Shown one piece after another: positions 8,178 through 16,170 of a DNA stretch of 64,000 bases. Source of the DNA: Flavobacterium inviolabile (GTDB lineage Bacteria > Bacteroidota > Bacteroidia > Flavobacteriales > Flavobacteriaceae); the NCBI RefSeq assembly GCF_013389455.1, contig NZ_CP058278.1:930001-994000 (forward strand), in the 5' to 3' direction. Position 1 is the stretch's first letter. Every line of letters starts with the position of its first letter. The position numbers and the translations under genes were made by a program. The notes beneath the pieces are model-generated. The model was not told the DNA's origin, ran no database searches, and saw only the letters and a list, made by a program, of their open reading frames with translations.

Positions 8178-8375
8178 TTATTGTTTTCTCCTTTTGTATG
8201 GAAGGGTGCAATATTGCGACTGGCATCCGAAATTAAATAATGCCTGGAACAGGAAGAAAAGCGCAAACAACCCGAATATCCAATGGTTGCTGTCATAAGC
8301 AGTATAGCCTAAAAACAAGGCAATGGCAAGACGGAAGAACCGCATAAAATGCCAGTTCTGGAATGTGTTTTTCAT
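8178..8375 (-). CDS. Small two-helix membrane protein with paired cysteines (YgaP/DUF2892-like)
   Basis: 65 residues. Two hydrophobic segments (FFRLAIALFLGYTAYD and WIFGLFALFFLFQALFNF) followed by FGCQSQYC, giving Cys51 and Cys56 at the membrane boundary, and a basic tail PYKRRKQ. It resembles the YgaP-type membrane domains but with an extra cysteine. It is the first gene of the redox operon, 36 nt before the thioredoxin, and directly follows the palindrome at 8427-8444. Confidence 0.75.
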   Translation of the reverse strand: MKNTFQNWHFMRFFRLAIALFLGYTAYDSNHWIFGLFALFFLFQALFNFGCQSQYCTLPYKRRKQ

Positions 8376-8397
8376 GATAAATGTTCCTTTTGACTTA

Positions 8398-8444
8398 TAA
8401 ATTTACGAAAAAAAAACGGAGATAAGATGTAACTTTTGTTACAT
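8398..8444 (-). promoter_or_regulatory. Crp/Fnr-type palindromic operator with near-consensus -7 box
   Basis: ATGTAACTTTTGTTACAT (8427-8444) is a perfect 7+4+7 palindrome of the general shape bound by Crp/Fnr-family dimers. On the minus strand TAAATTTA (8398-8405) is one base off TAnnTTTG, and no TTTG stands at the -33 place. The palindrome centre would lie around -43 from the expected transcription start, close to the class II activator position. Operator function is inferred from geometry. Confidence 0.6.
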
Positions 8445-8450
8445 AAATGA

Positions 8451-8490
8451 AGTTAGCCGAAATAAAACAAGGTTATTTCGGCTAACTTTT
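8451..8490. terminator. Long perfect hairpin, probable terminator of the giant T9SS gene
   Basis: A perfect 15-bp stem AGTTAGCCGAAATAA/TTATTTCGGCTAACT with a 7-nt loop, followed by TTTT on the plus side. It lies 24 nt beyond the stop of the leftward giant gene and just upstream of the redox operon promoter, so it also insulates that promoter. Confidence 0.75.
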
Positions 8491-8513
8491 ATGGCTGATC
8501 CGGGCATCCGGAC

Positions 8514-11500
8514 CTATCTTTTCATAGCAAAATGGGAACGGAATTCCTTCTCTTCCCCATTTTCAATGTATTTTACTGAAAACCAATAATCGGTTGAAGG
8601 AAGCGGTGCGCCATTATAAGTCCCGTCCCATCCTTTTCCTCCCGGAAAGAGCTGTTTCAGGAATTTTCCATAGCGGTCAAAGATGTACACTTTAGCGTTT
8701 GGCTGCCCTTTAATTCCGGCGATATGCCAGGTGTCATTATAGCCGTCGCCGTTCGGGGTGAAAAATTTGTCATAATCGAGGACTACCGCTTCTATTCGGG
8801 TAGGATTACAGCCGTTATTGTCATGAACGAGTAGGGTATGTGTTCCGGCAGCTACATTCTCAAAAACTGGTGAAGCCTGTATCGGTTCCTCGTTTAGCTG
8901 ATAGCTGTAATTTCCGGCACCCGTAGCGTGGATGATGATGTTGATAATGTCATTAAAAGAATATTCTACCCGTGCGGTCGCGATAGCCGGTTCCGAATGT
9001 CCGACTACGGCTTCTGCCGGAACCGATTCGCATCCTGTTGCGGTATGTGTGGCCACTACAAAATAATGACCGGGTTGTGTTGCTTCCAGCGCAGTGCCGG
9101 TTTGGCCCGGTATCAGTACGGTTCCGTTGTACCACTCAAAAGTATGGGTTGTAGCACTCAATCCTGAATGGATAATATGGCTGCTCAGAACGGCTCCGGT
9201 AACCGGATTGTAGCACACAAAACCATCGTTTGGCACCGGTTCGGGCAGGCGGTTGACTTTTATATTAAAGCTTGTTTCGGCGGCACATTTCCCGACCGTA
9301 TTTTCATGAACGACCCTTACATATATTATCTGCGGATTGGATTCGTTTTCAAAAGCAGTCGGATTGCTAATCGGGATATTGGCATTGAGGTTTGCCAAAC
9401 CGGAGTAATAATGAATCGAATAATCCGGATTGTTAGCCTGATACGGACCTAAGATCACCGGATCTAATGCGGTTAAATCAAAAATGATGTGACCATTGTT
9501 AGTGCCATAGGTATCGCATACGGTTGTAGCATGAACGGGCGGTTTTGTAGCTGTTGGACTGGTTTCGGCAATCAGCTGTAATGTAGTGGTGCTGATACAG
9601 CCGGTCAGGTTGTTTTGAATGCTTACCCAAAGTAACCGGCTCGTGCTTATAAAAATTGCAGGCAGCGGATTTACTGCCAGTGCCGCATCACTTTCCGCAA
9701 GGTGATAGTTCACGGTAAACGTATTTGGGTTTTGTCCGGCTAAAGCGGCTTCATCTTTTGTATGTAAGGTAAAAGTGGCTTTTCCGTCATTGGTATTGAT
9801 ACAGCTGTAATAATCGCTGATGCTGCCGGCTGCCGGCAAAGGATGTACAATGAGCTTTTGCTCGATAATAACAGCACAATCGGTAAGCGTACTCACCGGA
9901 TTTGTCGTAACCCTGATCCAGATACTTGCGGTGGCCGTTTCATGACTTGTTGGGTTGGCGATGCTGTTGGAACCGTCATTGGCGTCACTTTCGGTGAGGT
10001 GATAGGTGATCAGGTCGGTACTGCCGTTTAAAACATAAGCGGCATTTGTAGTGAGATCAAAGACCTCTTTCAAATCACCGGGGTTATTATCGTCGCAGGA
10101 CTCCAGCGAAACGGGATGAGTGTTCGGATTGGGAAGCGGGATAATGTGTGCCGTTAAGGACGTTACGGAAAAGCAACCGTGGCTGTCTTCAAAGCGGATC
10201 CATATTGTTTGCTGCGGTTGCGTTAGCAGGTATGCTGTTGCAGATAGCTGATCGGCAATTAAGGCGGCATTGGCGCCAGCCTCAGTGGCGTAACAGCTGA
10301 TAGTGTAGCCGGACGGATTGCTGTGCAGCAGGTTGTAATAGTCCGATATGTTGATGACTTCCGTGCTATTCCTGTCGAAATCACAGCGGCTTATTGTTTG
10401 AGGAGTCAGTATAATGGCTGGCGGATTGATAAAATGAAGTTCTTTTACAAGGCTGCATCCGGTTGCAATATTCCTGATTTTTACGAAAAGCGGTGTCGCA
10501 AAATTTGAAAATATATAATGCTGCGGATCGGTTATGCTGTTTGTACCGGCATTGGCATCCGAAGAAGACAGATAGAACTCGAGTGCTAAAGCCGCTGGAT
10601 CATAGGCAGGAAGCAGGTCGTAGATGGTCTGGGTTAAGTCAACCTGTTCTGTTCCGTCGGCATTGTTATCGCAAAGTGTTATCGGATTGGGTAAAGAATA
10701 TTCTTCGTAAAACGGATTTAAGGTTATGGTCGCCCAATTGTCGCAATGGGCGTTTGGCGCAGACAGTCTTACATAGACCGGATTCGAATTGGGTAGCGGA
10801 TTCGGGTAGGCGCCGGGATTGGCAATCGGGTTGGTATTCGACTGCAAATCGGCAATAGTAGAAAAATACTGGAATTGAATTCCCGGCTGGGCAGTGATAA
10901 GCCCTTCAGCTGCTGTTAAATCAAAGGTTTCAATACCGTTGTTATCCGTGTCACATTCTGTAAGGATTACGGTATCTGTTAACAATGGCACTTCCGGTTT
11001 GTGTTCCAGTGTTACCGTTTTTGTTTTACTGCAATTATTGCTGTTGGTACCTTTTACATAAATGATTTCAGGAAAATCATTCGGATCAATAGTATAGTTG
11101 GTAATATTCGTAATGGCATTGCTATTGTTGGCAGCATCGGCCGCATTTAAAAAATACTGGAAGCTGTAAGGCAGCGGATTTTCGACTACAGTAGCGTTAA
11201 GCAGCGTTAAATCAATGGTGTACAAACCATCTAAATTATCATCACAGACATCGTAGGTGCTGTTCACGAATTTTGGCAGGTTGTAAATCTGAAGTTCCAG
11301 CGTTTTAACCGTGTAGCAGCCGGTGGCAAGGTCTTCGAACCGGACATATACAAAAGAGGTCTGGCTGGCAGTTACCGGATATATATCTGGGGTTGCAATA
11401 GGATTTACACTTGTAGCGGCATTGGCAGGAGTGTTGTGAAAGCTAATGGTATAGCCGGAAGGATTGGTGATCATGTCCGGTATGGAAGCGGGTAAATTAA

Positions 11501-14500
11501 AAATACCGCTAAGCTCGTTTGTGACCGAAATATCACAGGCTGACTGAATGGTATCATTGGCAATTATTAGATCCCTTCTTTGAAAAACAATCGTTGTGAT
11601 GGCAAAACAATGGGTAATGGTATTGGTGACTCTCACAAATACAGGAGGGGAAAAATTGTTTGCGTCGAATGAGGAAACGGTAAAGTTTGTTGTACTCAAA
11701 TTTGGAATGGGATTCAGTTCCTGTAAGGCATCGCTATATAAATTGTAAAATGTAAAAGAAGTATTTGCAGGATTACTGATAAGCTGGTCCTGATAGCTGT
11801 TAAGGTTAACGGCCTCGCTTCCGTCTCCGAGGTTATCACAGATAACAGCCGTTACCGGGGTTACCACCGGAGCAGGGATTAATTGAATGGCAACAGGTAC
11901 TATGCGGGCACAGGCAGCGTTTGTGCCATTGGTTATTTTTACATAAATGGTATCGTTATGCTGAATGGTGAAATCAGCCGGAATTTCGGGTGTTCCTGCC
12001 AGGGCATCGGCCATGTTCTCGAAATACTGATAGGTGTAGAGCAGGTAATTGGAAGTAATCTGAGCGTTAAAAACAGCCATGTCGGCAATGGTTTCGGTAT
12101 TGTCGTTTTCGAAATCACAGGTAGTGACCACAGAATTGACCGTTAGCGGGAACGACAGTATGGCAACGTTGATCGGGACGATTCTTTCGCAGCCGGTAAC
12201 CGTGTTCTTTAAATAGAGGTAAATACTACCGGTAACACCTAAAATAGAAGTGTCGTAAACAAAGGTATCCCAGTCGGGTAAAATTTCGTAAACCGGATCG
12301 TTGTTTTGAGCAGCGGTCAGGCTGGTGTATAGTTTTTTGATAATCGGTTCCAAAGGGTTTTCGATAATAACGGAAGCAACAACCTGATTCAGGTTGTCAA
12401 AAAGAACCTGTCCGTCATTGTCCGTATCACAAATTTCAACCACACCAATCGGGTTGGTGGCCACAGAATTAAAGAAACCGAAATTTACCTGCTGTATGGT
12501 CGGGCATTCACTCGGAGCCGTTGCCGGATCTTCTTCAATTCTCACCCATACAACGGTCATTGGGTTTATCGGATAGTTTGCCGGGGAATTGATGAGGTTG
12601 GTCTGGTTGAAAGCACCGGCTGAGGTGGTGTGGAAGCTCACTAACGGGCTGTTAAATCCGGAGGTAAGTCCCGGAATCATCGTTGTCAGGTCGTAAAGTT
12701 CGGTACCGTCTGCCCCGATATCGCAAACCTGCCGGTTAACGGGAGTTCCGATGTTAAAAGGGGTCAGGATAAAATTCAGGTCATAATTAGAGCTGCAATT
12801 ATAGGACTTTACTTTTACGTATACAATCGTATTCGGGGAAGAAACCGTGATACTGGTAATCGGGTTGGTGCCGGCGTTATAGTCGGTTATGCTTGCAAAA
12901 CAGCTAACGGTTTCCCCGGGATTTTCCAGTTGTATCTGGGTGATATAAGGCAGCAGGTTAACCGTTTCGTGTCCGTCGTTTAAGAGGTCACAAATGGTAT
13001 AATCCTGGTTGACATGTTTGATAAACTTAACCGGAATGACGAGTTTTATAATACCGACAACTCCGTTAACGTCGACATAGCGTACCCATACTGCGGAAAG
13101 CGGGACAACCGGGAAAAAGCTGCTGATCTGGGTGCTGGTTAATGCTGTTGCAGGATCTTCGGTCTGGGCACCGTTTAAAGTGGTATAAAAGCCTAACGGA
13201 ACAGGAAGCGGTACGATCGCGCTCATCGTACTGTTGTAAACTACATTCAGGTCGTAGGAAGGAATGGGTTCGCCAGTTTCCAGACAGGCACCAAAGTCGC
13301 CTCCGCCGCCAGTTCCACCACCACCACCACCACCACCGCTTCCACCGCCACCCATGGCTTCACAAAAGCGGATCGTTGCCGGTACTATCGTGCTGCAAAA
13401 ACCGGATGCATTGATCGTCAGATATAGGGTTGTTTCCGTATGCGGTGACGGAATGCTTACCATATAATTGTTCGGATTGGCAATCGGACTGATGCCGTTC
13501 TGTGCATTATACAGCGAGGTGTAATACTGGATTGTCAGCGCATTTGTATTTGCAGGACCGGTTATTATGGTTACCGGAATTGAAGTTAAGTCGAATAATT
13601 CGTGTAAATCAAAATTCGGATCGTTAATGCAGAATGGGGTAATCGGAGCCAATTCCAGTTTCGGCATTATTCTCAAGGTGATTTTACGTACTGTAAAACA
13701 GTTGGAATTATTGGCGTTCACGACTCTGATGTACACGTCATAAAAGCCGGGAGGATTGTTTACGGTTATACTGGTTACAGGATTGATCCCGGCATTGGCA
13801 TTGGGTAGATTATGGTAGTAGGAAACAGTCATGCCGGGCAGATAGCCGGCAATCTGGCTTGTTAAACCAGGTAAAGAAACCGGTTCGGAGCCGTCATTAT
13901 TGGTGTCGCAGATGCGGATTTCCTGATCGGCTATTTGAGGTGTCTGAAATAATTTCACAGTAATCTTGCCGGTGGCATAACAGCTTCCTTTGGTTACCCT
14001 GTAATAAAAGGTGCGGGTGGTGGTGGTCATATGAAAGGTGTCCATGCCGGGCAAAGCATTTGCGTTGGCATCGGCTTCTGCCTGGGTATTGTGTATCGTT
14101 TTGATAATTCCGGCTTCCGCAGGCAGTAAACCGGCAATGTCTACGATTTCATCGGGGAAAGGATTGGTGGTATCGCAAAAAATTGCGGTAATGTCCGGTG
14201 CAACGGGATAATCCAGGTCGTAGTTAATCACGATGGTATTTTCTATAGTAACGGGCGAGCAGGTGTTGTACAGCACTTTTGCATTGTAAAAAGTAGAATA
14301 GTTGGGCGGTATTATTTCTATTGGGTTGGCATTTCCGAGGTAGCTGCCGGCAGCATTGTACCAGGACAAGGTGGTACTGCTGGCACCACTAGGCAGAAAT
14401 TGATAGGATTCATTTTGGGCGGCCCAGGTACCGGTGTTTCTTTGCGGCGGCGCAATTCCTTTTGTGCCATTGGAATTATTAAGCCCTATCAGTGAATTTC

Positions 14501-15233
14501 CGTTTCCGTTGGCGCTGATATTTCCGGTACAGGTCAAAGGTTTGTCTTTTACATTCACCTCAACGATATTGGTTGTTTCGTTCAGGATGATCTGAAATGT
14601 GGATTTCCGGGTATTCGTACCATAACAGTTAAAATGGTTAACGGCATTAAAATTTACGATAAATTTTCTGAAAGGGGCTGTTCCGGTGGTCAGGTAGGTA
14701 ACCGTGCCGCAGTTTTCTCCTGTGGCACAGCCAAATCCTGCCGGAATGTTGAGCATGTCCTGAAACCCGCCAAAAATGGCATTTCTGACCAATGATGGGT
14801 TGGGAGTAGTATTGATTATCGATGAAAAAGCACCTTCGGGAACGCTGCTGTCGTACCCGAAACGGACGATGCCGTTATCGCCTACGGTAACCGAATTATA
14901 GTTGTTGTTGTAGAAACAAAAGGTAAAACCCATTGGGATGGTGCTGCTCCAGGTGTCGTCTCCGCTAAATACGATAGGCGTTCCATCGGCAAAACTGCCG
15001 GTTTGGTTGAACGGAACGCTTTCAACGGTATATTCTGTGGTACTTTTTAAATCGGGAAAGGTTGCTGTCAGCCTGACTTTTTTGGGCGGAATAAAGTTGT
15101 AATCACAATCAATGGTTATCGTGCCGGTGGTATTGTTATGATCGGATATAATCAACTCCGGAACCTGACCGTATAGGCTTTTGGAAATAAAGCTGATAAA
15201 AATAAAAAGGAAGGTAATTGTTCTGATTTTCAT
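8514..15233 (-). CDS. Giant secreted repeat protein with T9SS type B C-terminal sorting domain
   Basis: 2,239 residues. Signal peptide MKIRTITFLFIFISFISKSLYGQ; an N-terminal domain to about residue 300 containing VTVGDNGIVRFGYDSS and several cysteines; then about 16 degenerate repeats of 90-105 residues, each opening with a motif like ICDTNNDGSEPV (CDxxxDGxExxDLT) and containing an aromatic YFxSxxxA..NPI half-motif; a Gly/Ser/Thr-rich linker coded near 13290-13355; a C-terminal Ig-like part; and a CHU_C domain FTPNGDGYNDTWHI...DRYGK...GWDGTYNG. Type B domains route proteins through the gliding-associated T9SS, commonly to the surface or as adhesins. The aspartates suggest calcium binding. Function is inferred as adhesin or matrix protein. 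Monocistronic. Confidence 0.9.
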   Translation of the reverse strand: MKIRTITFLFIFISFISKSLYGQVPELIISDHNNTTGTITIDCDYNFIPPKKVRLTATFPDLKSTTEYTVESVPFNQTGSFADGTPIVFSGDDTWSSTIPMGFTFCFYNNNYNSVTVGDNGIVRFGYDSSVPEGAFSSIINTTPNPSLVRNAIFGGFQDMLNIPAGFGCATGENCGTVTYLTTGTAPFRKFIVNFNAVNHFNCYGTNTRKSTFQIILNETTNIVEVNVKDKPLTCTGNISANGNGNSLIGLNNSNGTKGIAPPQRNTGTWAAQNESYQFLPSGASSTTLSWYNAAGSYLGNANPIEIIPPNYSTFYNAKVLYNTCSPVTIENTIVINYDLDYPVAPDITAIFCDTTNPFPDEIVDIAGLLPAEAGIIKTIHNTQAEADANANALPGMDTFHMTTTTRTFYYRVTKGSCYATGKITVKLFQTPQIADQEIRICDTNNDGSEPVSLPGLTSQIAGYLPGMTVSYYHNLPNANAGINPVTSITVNNPPGFYDVYIRVVNANNSNCFTVRKITLRIMPKLELAPITPFCINDPNFDLHELFDLTSIPVTIITGPANTNALTIQYYTSLYNAQNGISPIANPNNYMVSIPSPHTETTLYLTINASGFCSTIVPATIRFCEAMGGGGSGGGGGGGGTGGGGDFGACLETGEPIPSYDLNVVYNSTMSAIVPLPVPLGFYTTLNGAQTEDPATALTSTQISSFFPVVPLSAVWVRYVDVNGVVGIIKLVIPVKFIKHVNQDYTICDLLNDGHETVNLLPYITQIQLENPGETVSCFASITDYNAGTNPITSITVSSPNTIVYVKVKSYNCSSNYDLNFILTPFNIGTPVNRQVCDIGADGTELYDLTTMIPGLTSGFNSPLVSFHTTSAGAFNQTNLINSPANYPINPMTVVWVRIEEDPATAPSECPTIQQVNFGFFNSVATNPIGVVEICDTDNDGQVLFDNLNQVVASVIIENPLEPIIKKLYTSLTAAQNNDPVYEILPDWDTFVYDTSILGVTGSIYLYLKNTVTGCERIVPINVAILSFPLTVNSVVTTCDFENDNTETIADMAVFNAQITSNYLLYTYQYFENMADALAGTPEIPADFTIQHNDTIYVKITNGTNAACARIVPVAIQLIPAPVVTPVTAVICDNLGDGSEAVNLNSYQDQLISNPANTSFTFYNLYSDALQELNPIPNLSTTNFTVSSFDANNFSPPVFVRVTNTITHCFAITTIVFQRRDLIIANDTIQSACDISVTNELSGIFNLPASIPDMITNPSGYTISFHNTPANAATSVNPIATPDIYPVTASQTSFVYVRFEDLATGCYTVKTLELQIYNLPKFVNSTYDVCDDNLDGLYTIDLTLLNATVVENPLPYSFQYFLNAADAANNSNAITNITNYTIDPNDFPEIIYVKGTNSNNCSKTKTVTLEHKPEVPLLTDTVILTECDTDNNGIETFDLTAAEGLITAQPGIQFQYFSTIADLQSNTNPIANPGAYPNPLPNSNPVYVRLSAPNAHCDNWATITLNPFYEEYSLPNPITLCDNNADGTEQVDLTQTIYDLLPAYDPAALALEFYLSSSDANAGTNSITDPQHYIFSNFATPLFVKIRNIATGCSLVKELHFINPPAIILTPQTISRCDFDRNSTEVINISDYYNLLHSNPSGYTISCYATEAGANAALIADQLSATAYLLTQPQQTIWIRFEDSHGCFSVTSLTAHIIPLPNPNTHPVSLESCDDNNPGDLKEVFDLTTNAAYVLNGSTDLITYHLTESDANDGSNSIANPTSHETATASIWIRVTTNPVSTLTDCAVIIEQKLIVHPLPAAGSISDYYSCINTNDGKATFTLHTKDEAALAGQNPNTFTVNYHLAESDAALAVNPLPAIFISTSRLLWVSIQNNLTGCISTTTLQLIAETSPTATKPPVHATTVCDTYGTNNGHIIFDLTALDPVILGPYQANNPDYSIHYYSGLANLNANIPISNPTAFENESNPQIIYVRVVHENTVGKCAAETSFNIKVNRLPEPVPNDGFVCYNPVTGAVLSSHIIHSGLSATTHTFEWYNGTVLIPGQTGTALEATQPGHYFVVATHTATGCESVPAEAVVGHSEPAIATARVEYSFNDIINIIIHATGAGNYSYQLNEEPIQASPVFENVAAGTHTLLVHDNNGCNPTRIEAVVLDYDKFFTPNGDGYNDTWHIAGIKGQPNAKVYIFDRYGKFLKQLFPGGKGWDGTYNGAPLPSTDYWFSVKYIENGEEKEFRSHFAMKR
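13290..13355 (-). repeat. Poly-glycine coding tract inside the giant T9SS protein
   Basis: On the minus strand the sequence encodes a run of about 20 glycines broken by single Ser and Thr residues, reading as repeated GGT/GGC codons (CCACCACCACC on the plus strand). Trinucleotide repeats like this are prone to slippage in multiples of three, so linker length may vary between strains without loss of frame. Confidence 0.7.
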
Positions 15234-15275
15234 TTTTGGAGTGGCTTAAAATAATGTATAGGGCTAAAGGTGTTG

Positions 15276-15283
15276 CAAATGTA
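15276..15283 (-). promoter_or_regulatory. -7 box (TACATTTG) upstream of giant T9SS gene
   Basis: TACATTTG on the minus strand matches TAnnTTTG and lies 42 nt before the ATG at 15233. No TTTG or TTG at 17-23 nt upstream, so regulation by an activator or weak expression is possible. Confidence 0.4.
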
Positions 15284-15455
15284 AAGAAATGTACTGGGGA
15301 AGTGTTGGATTTTAAACAAGTGTATTAGAAATATAACTTTTTTGAGTGAAGGTGAGGGTAGTAGATGTTGTTTTGTGGGGATAATTGTTGAAAGTGGTCT
15401 GGTTGTGAAATTCAAACCGGATAATTGATTTATTTTTTATAAATTTCCGTTTAAT

Positions 15456-15800
15456 ATGAATGCAATGAGCCAGAAAAATACGATTACCGAAAAGGCAGTG
15501 GATATAGTGGAAATTTGTCCGGCACAGGAACTTTTAAAATTGCTTTCCGGTAAATGGAAGCCTGAAATATTTCAATTGGCAATCGCATCCGATTTGCGGT
15601 TCAATAAGCTGTTACGCCAGATAGAAGGAACGAATAAGCAGTCACTGGCAATTGCCTTAAAAGAATTGGTTGCGGCTGGTTTGCTGGATAAGGTTGTGGT
15701 TCGGCAGAAGCCATTGCATATAGCGTATTCCCTGACGGAAAAAGGAAAATCGTTAATACCGGTCTTCAGGCAATTAGAGCAGATTGCGGTAACGCTGTAG
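15456..15800 (+). CDS. HxlR-family winged-helix transcriptional regulator
   Basis: 114 residues. The HxlR hallmark is clear: CPAQELLKLLSGKWKPEIFQLA, then RFNKLLRQIEGTNKQSLAIALKELVAAGLLDKVV and HIAYSLTEKGKSLIPVFRQL. The Cys at about residue 23 is the conserved N-terminal cysteine that in some members senses aldehydes or oxidants. ATG at 15465 is an equally good start. The expected divergently transcribed target gene of HxlR proteins is not obvious here: the leftward neighbour is the giant secreted protein and the rightward neighbours are tRNAs. Target unknown. Confidence 0.88.
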   Translation: MNAMSQKNTITEKAVDIVEICPAQELLKLLSGKWKPEIFQLAIASDLRFNKLLRQIEGTNKQSLAIALKELVAAGLLDKVVVRQKPLHIAYSLTEKGKSLIPVFRQLEQIAVTL

Positions 15801-15842
15801 TTTGGAATTTTCTTTATAGAAACGGAAATGTTGTAAACGAAA

Positions 15843-15868
15843 AAATCCCGGTATTGCTACCAGGATTT
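15843..15868 (-). terminator. Terminator after the promoter-distal tRNA-Asn
   Basis: An 11-bp stem with one mismatch, AAATCCTGGTA/TACCGGGATTT on the minus strand, with a GCAA loop and a T-run after it, 9 nt beyond the tRNA 3' end. Confidence 0.8.
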
Positions 15869-15877
15869 CTATTTTAG

Positions 15878-15951
15878 CTCCCCCTCTTGGGCTCGAACCA
15901 AGGACCCTCTGATTAACAGTCAGATGCTCTAACCAACTGAGCTAAGGAGGA
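15878..15951 (-). tRNA. tRNA-Asn (anticodon GTT), copy 2
   Basis: A 74-nt cloverleaf on the minus strand: acceptor TCCTCCT pairing with AGGGGGA plus discriminator G, D arm AGCTCAGTTGGTTAGAGC, anticodon arm TCTGACTGTTAATCAGA with GTT, and T arm with GGTTCGAGCC. CCA is not encoded. Identical in sequence to the copy at 16026-16099, with a hairpin between the two. Confidence 0.97.
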
Positions 15952-15993
15952 AACTGTGTTTTTTTGTCAAAAAAAGAACTTATTGTTAGATAT

Positions 15994-16020
15994 AAAAAGC
16001 CAGCGTTGAACTGGCTTTTA
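15994..16020 (-). terminator. Hairpin between the twin tRNA-Asn genes
   Basis: A 9-bp stem AAAAGCCAG/CTGGCTTTT with a 7-nt loop and T-rich tail on the minus strand, 5 nt after the upstream tRNA. It looks like a terminator, so the second tRNA is either read through or has its own promoter, although I see no consensus -7/-33 pair in the 40 nt before it. Confidence 0.65.
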
Positions 16021-16025
16021 TTTTG

Positions 16026-16099
16026 CTCCCCCTCTTGGGCTCGAACCAAGGACCCTCTGATTAACAGTCAGATGCTCTAACCAACTGAGCTAAGGAGGA
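16026..16099 (-). tRNA. tRNA-Asn (anticodon GTT), copy 1
   Basis: A 74-nt cloverleaf on the minus strand, identical base for base to the copy at 15878-15951 and without an encoded CCA. It is the promoter-proximal copy: a full-consensus promoter lies 25 nt upstream. Confidence 0.97.
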
Positions 16100-16123
16100 A
16101 GGTGTGTTACCTTTATTGCGGTG

Positions 16124-16154
16124 CAAATATAAGTCGAAATTTTAATCTCGCAAA
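16124..16154 (-). promoter_or_regulatory. Full-consensus Bacteroidetes promoter for tRNA-Asn
   Basis: On the minus strand TTTG (16151-16154), a 19-nt spacer, then TATATTTG (16124-16131). Both elements and the spacing match the sigma-A consensus TTTG-N19-TAnnTTTG exactly. The start of transcription should fall about 15-20 nt before the tRNA. Confidence 0.85.
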
Positions 16155-16170
16155 TAAAAAATGCAAAAAA

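Noticed and set aside
13142..13467. Rightward frames with poly-Pro and poly-His runs
   Set aside because: Antisense readings of the glycine tract in the giant T9SS gene.
8514..15233. Regular repeats considered as a CRISPR array or DNA satellite
   Set aside because: The repetition is at protein level with diverged codons and a period of about 300 nt; there are no short identical repeats with unique spacers.
15878..16099. The tandem tRNA-Asn copies considered as an attachment-site duplication flanking an integrated element
   Set aside because: Only 74 nt lie between them, without integrase or cargo; both copies are full-length genes.
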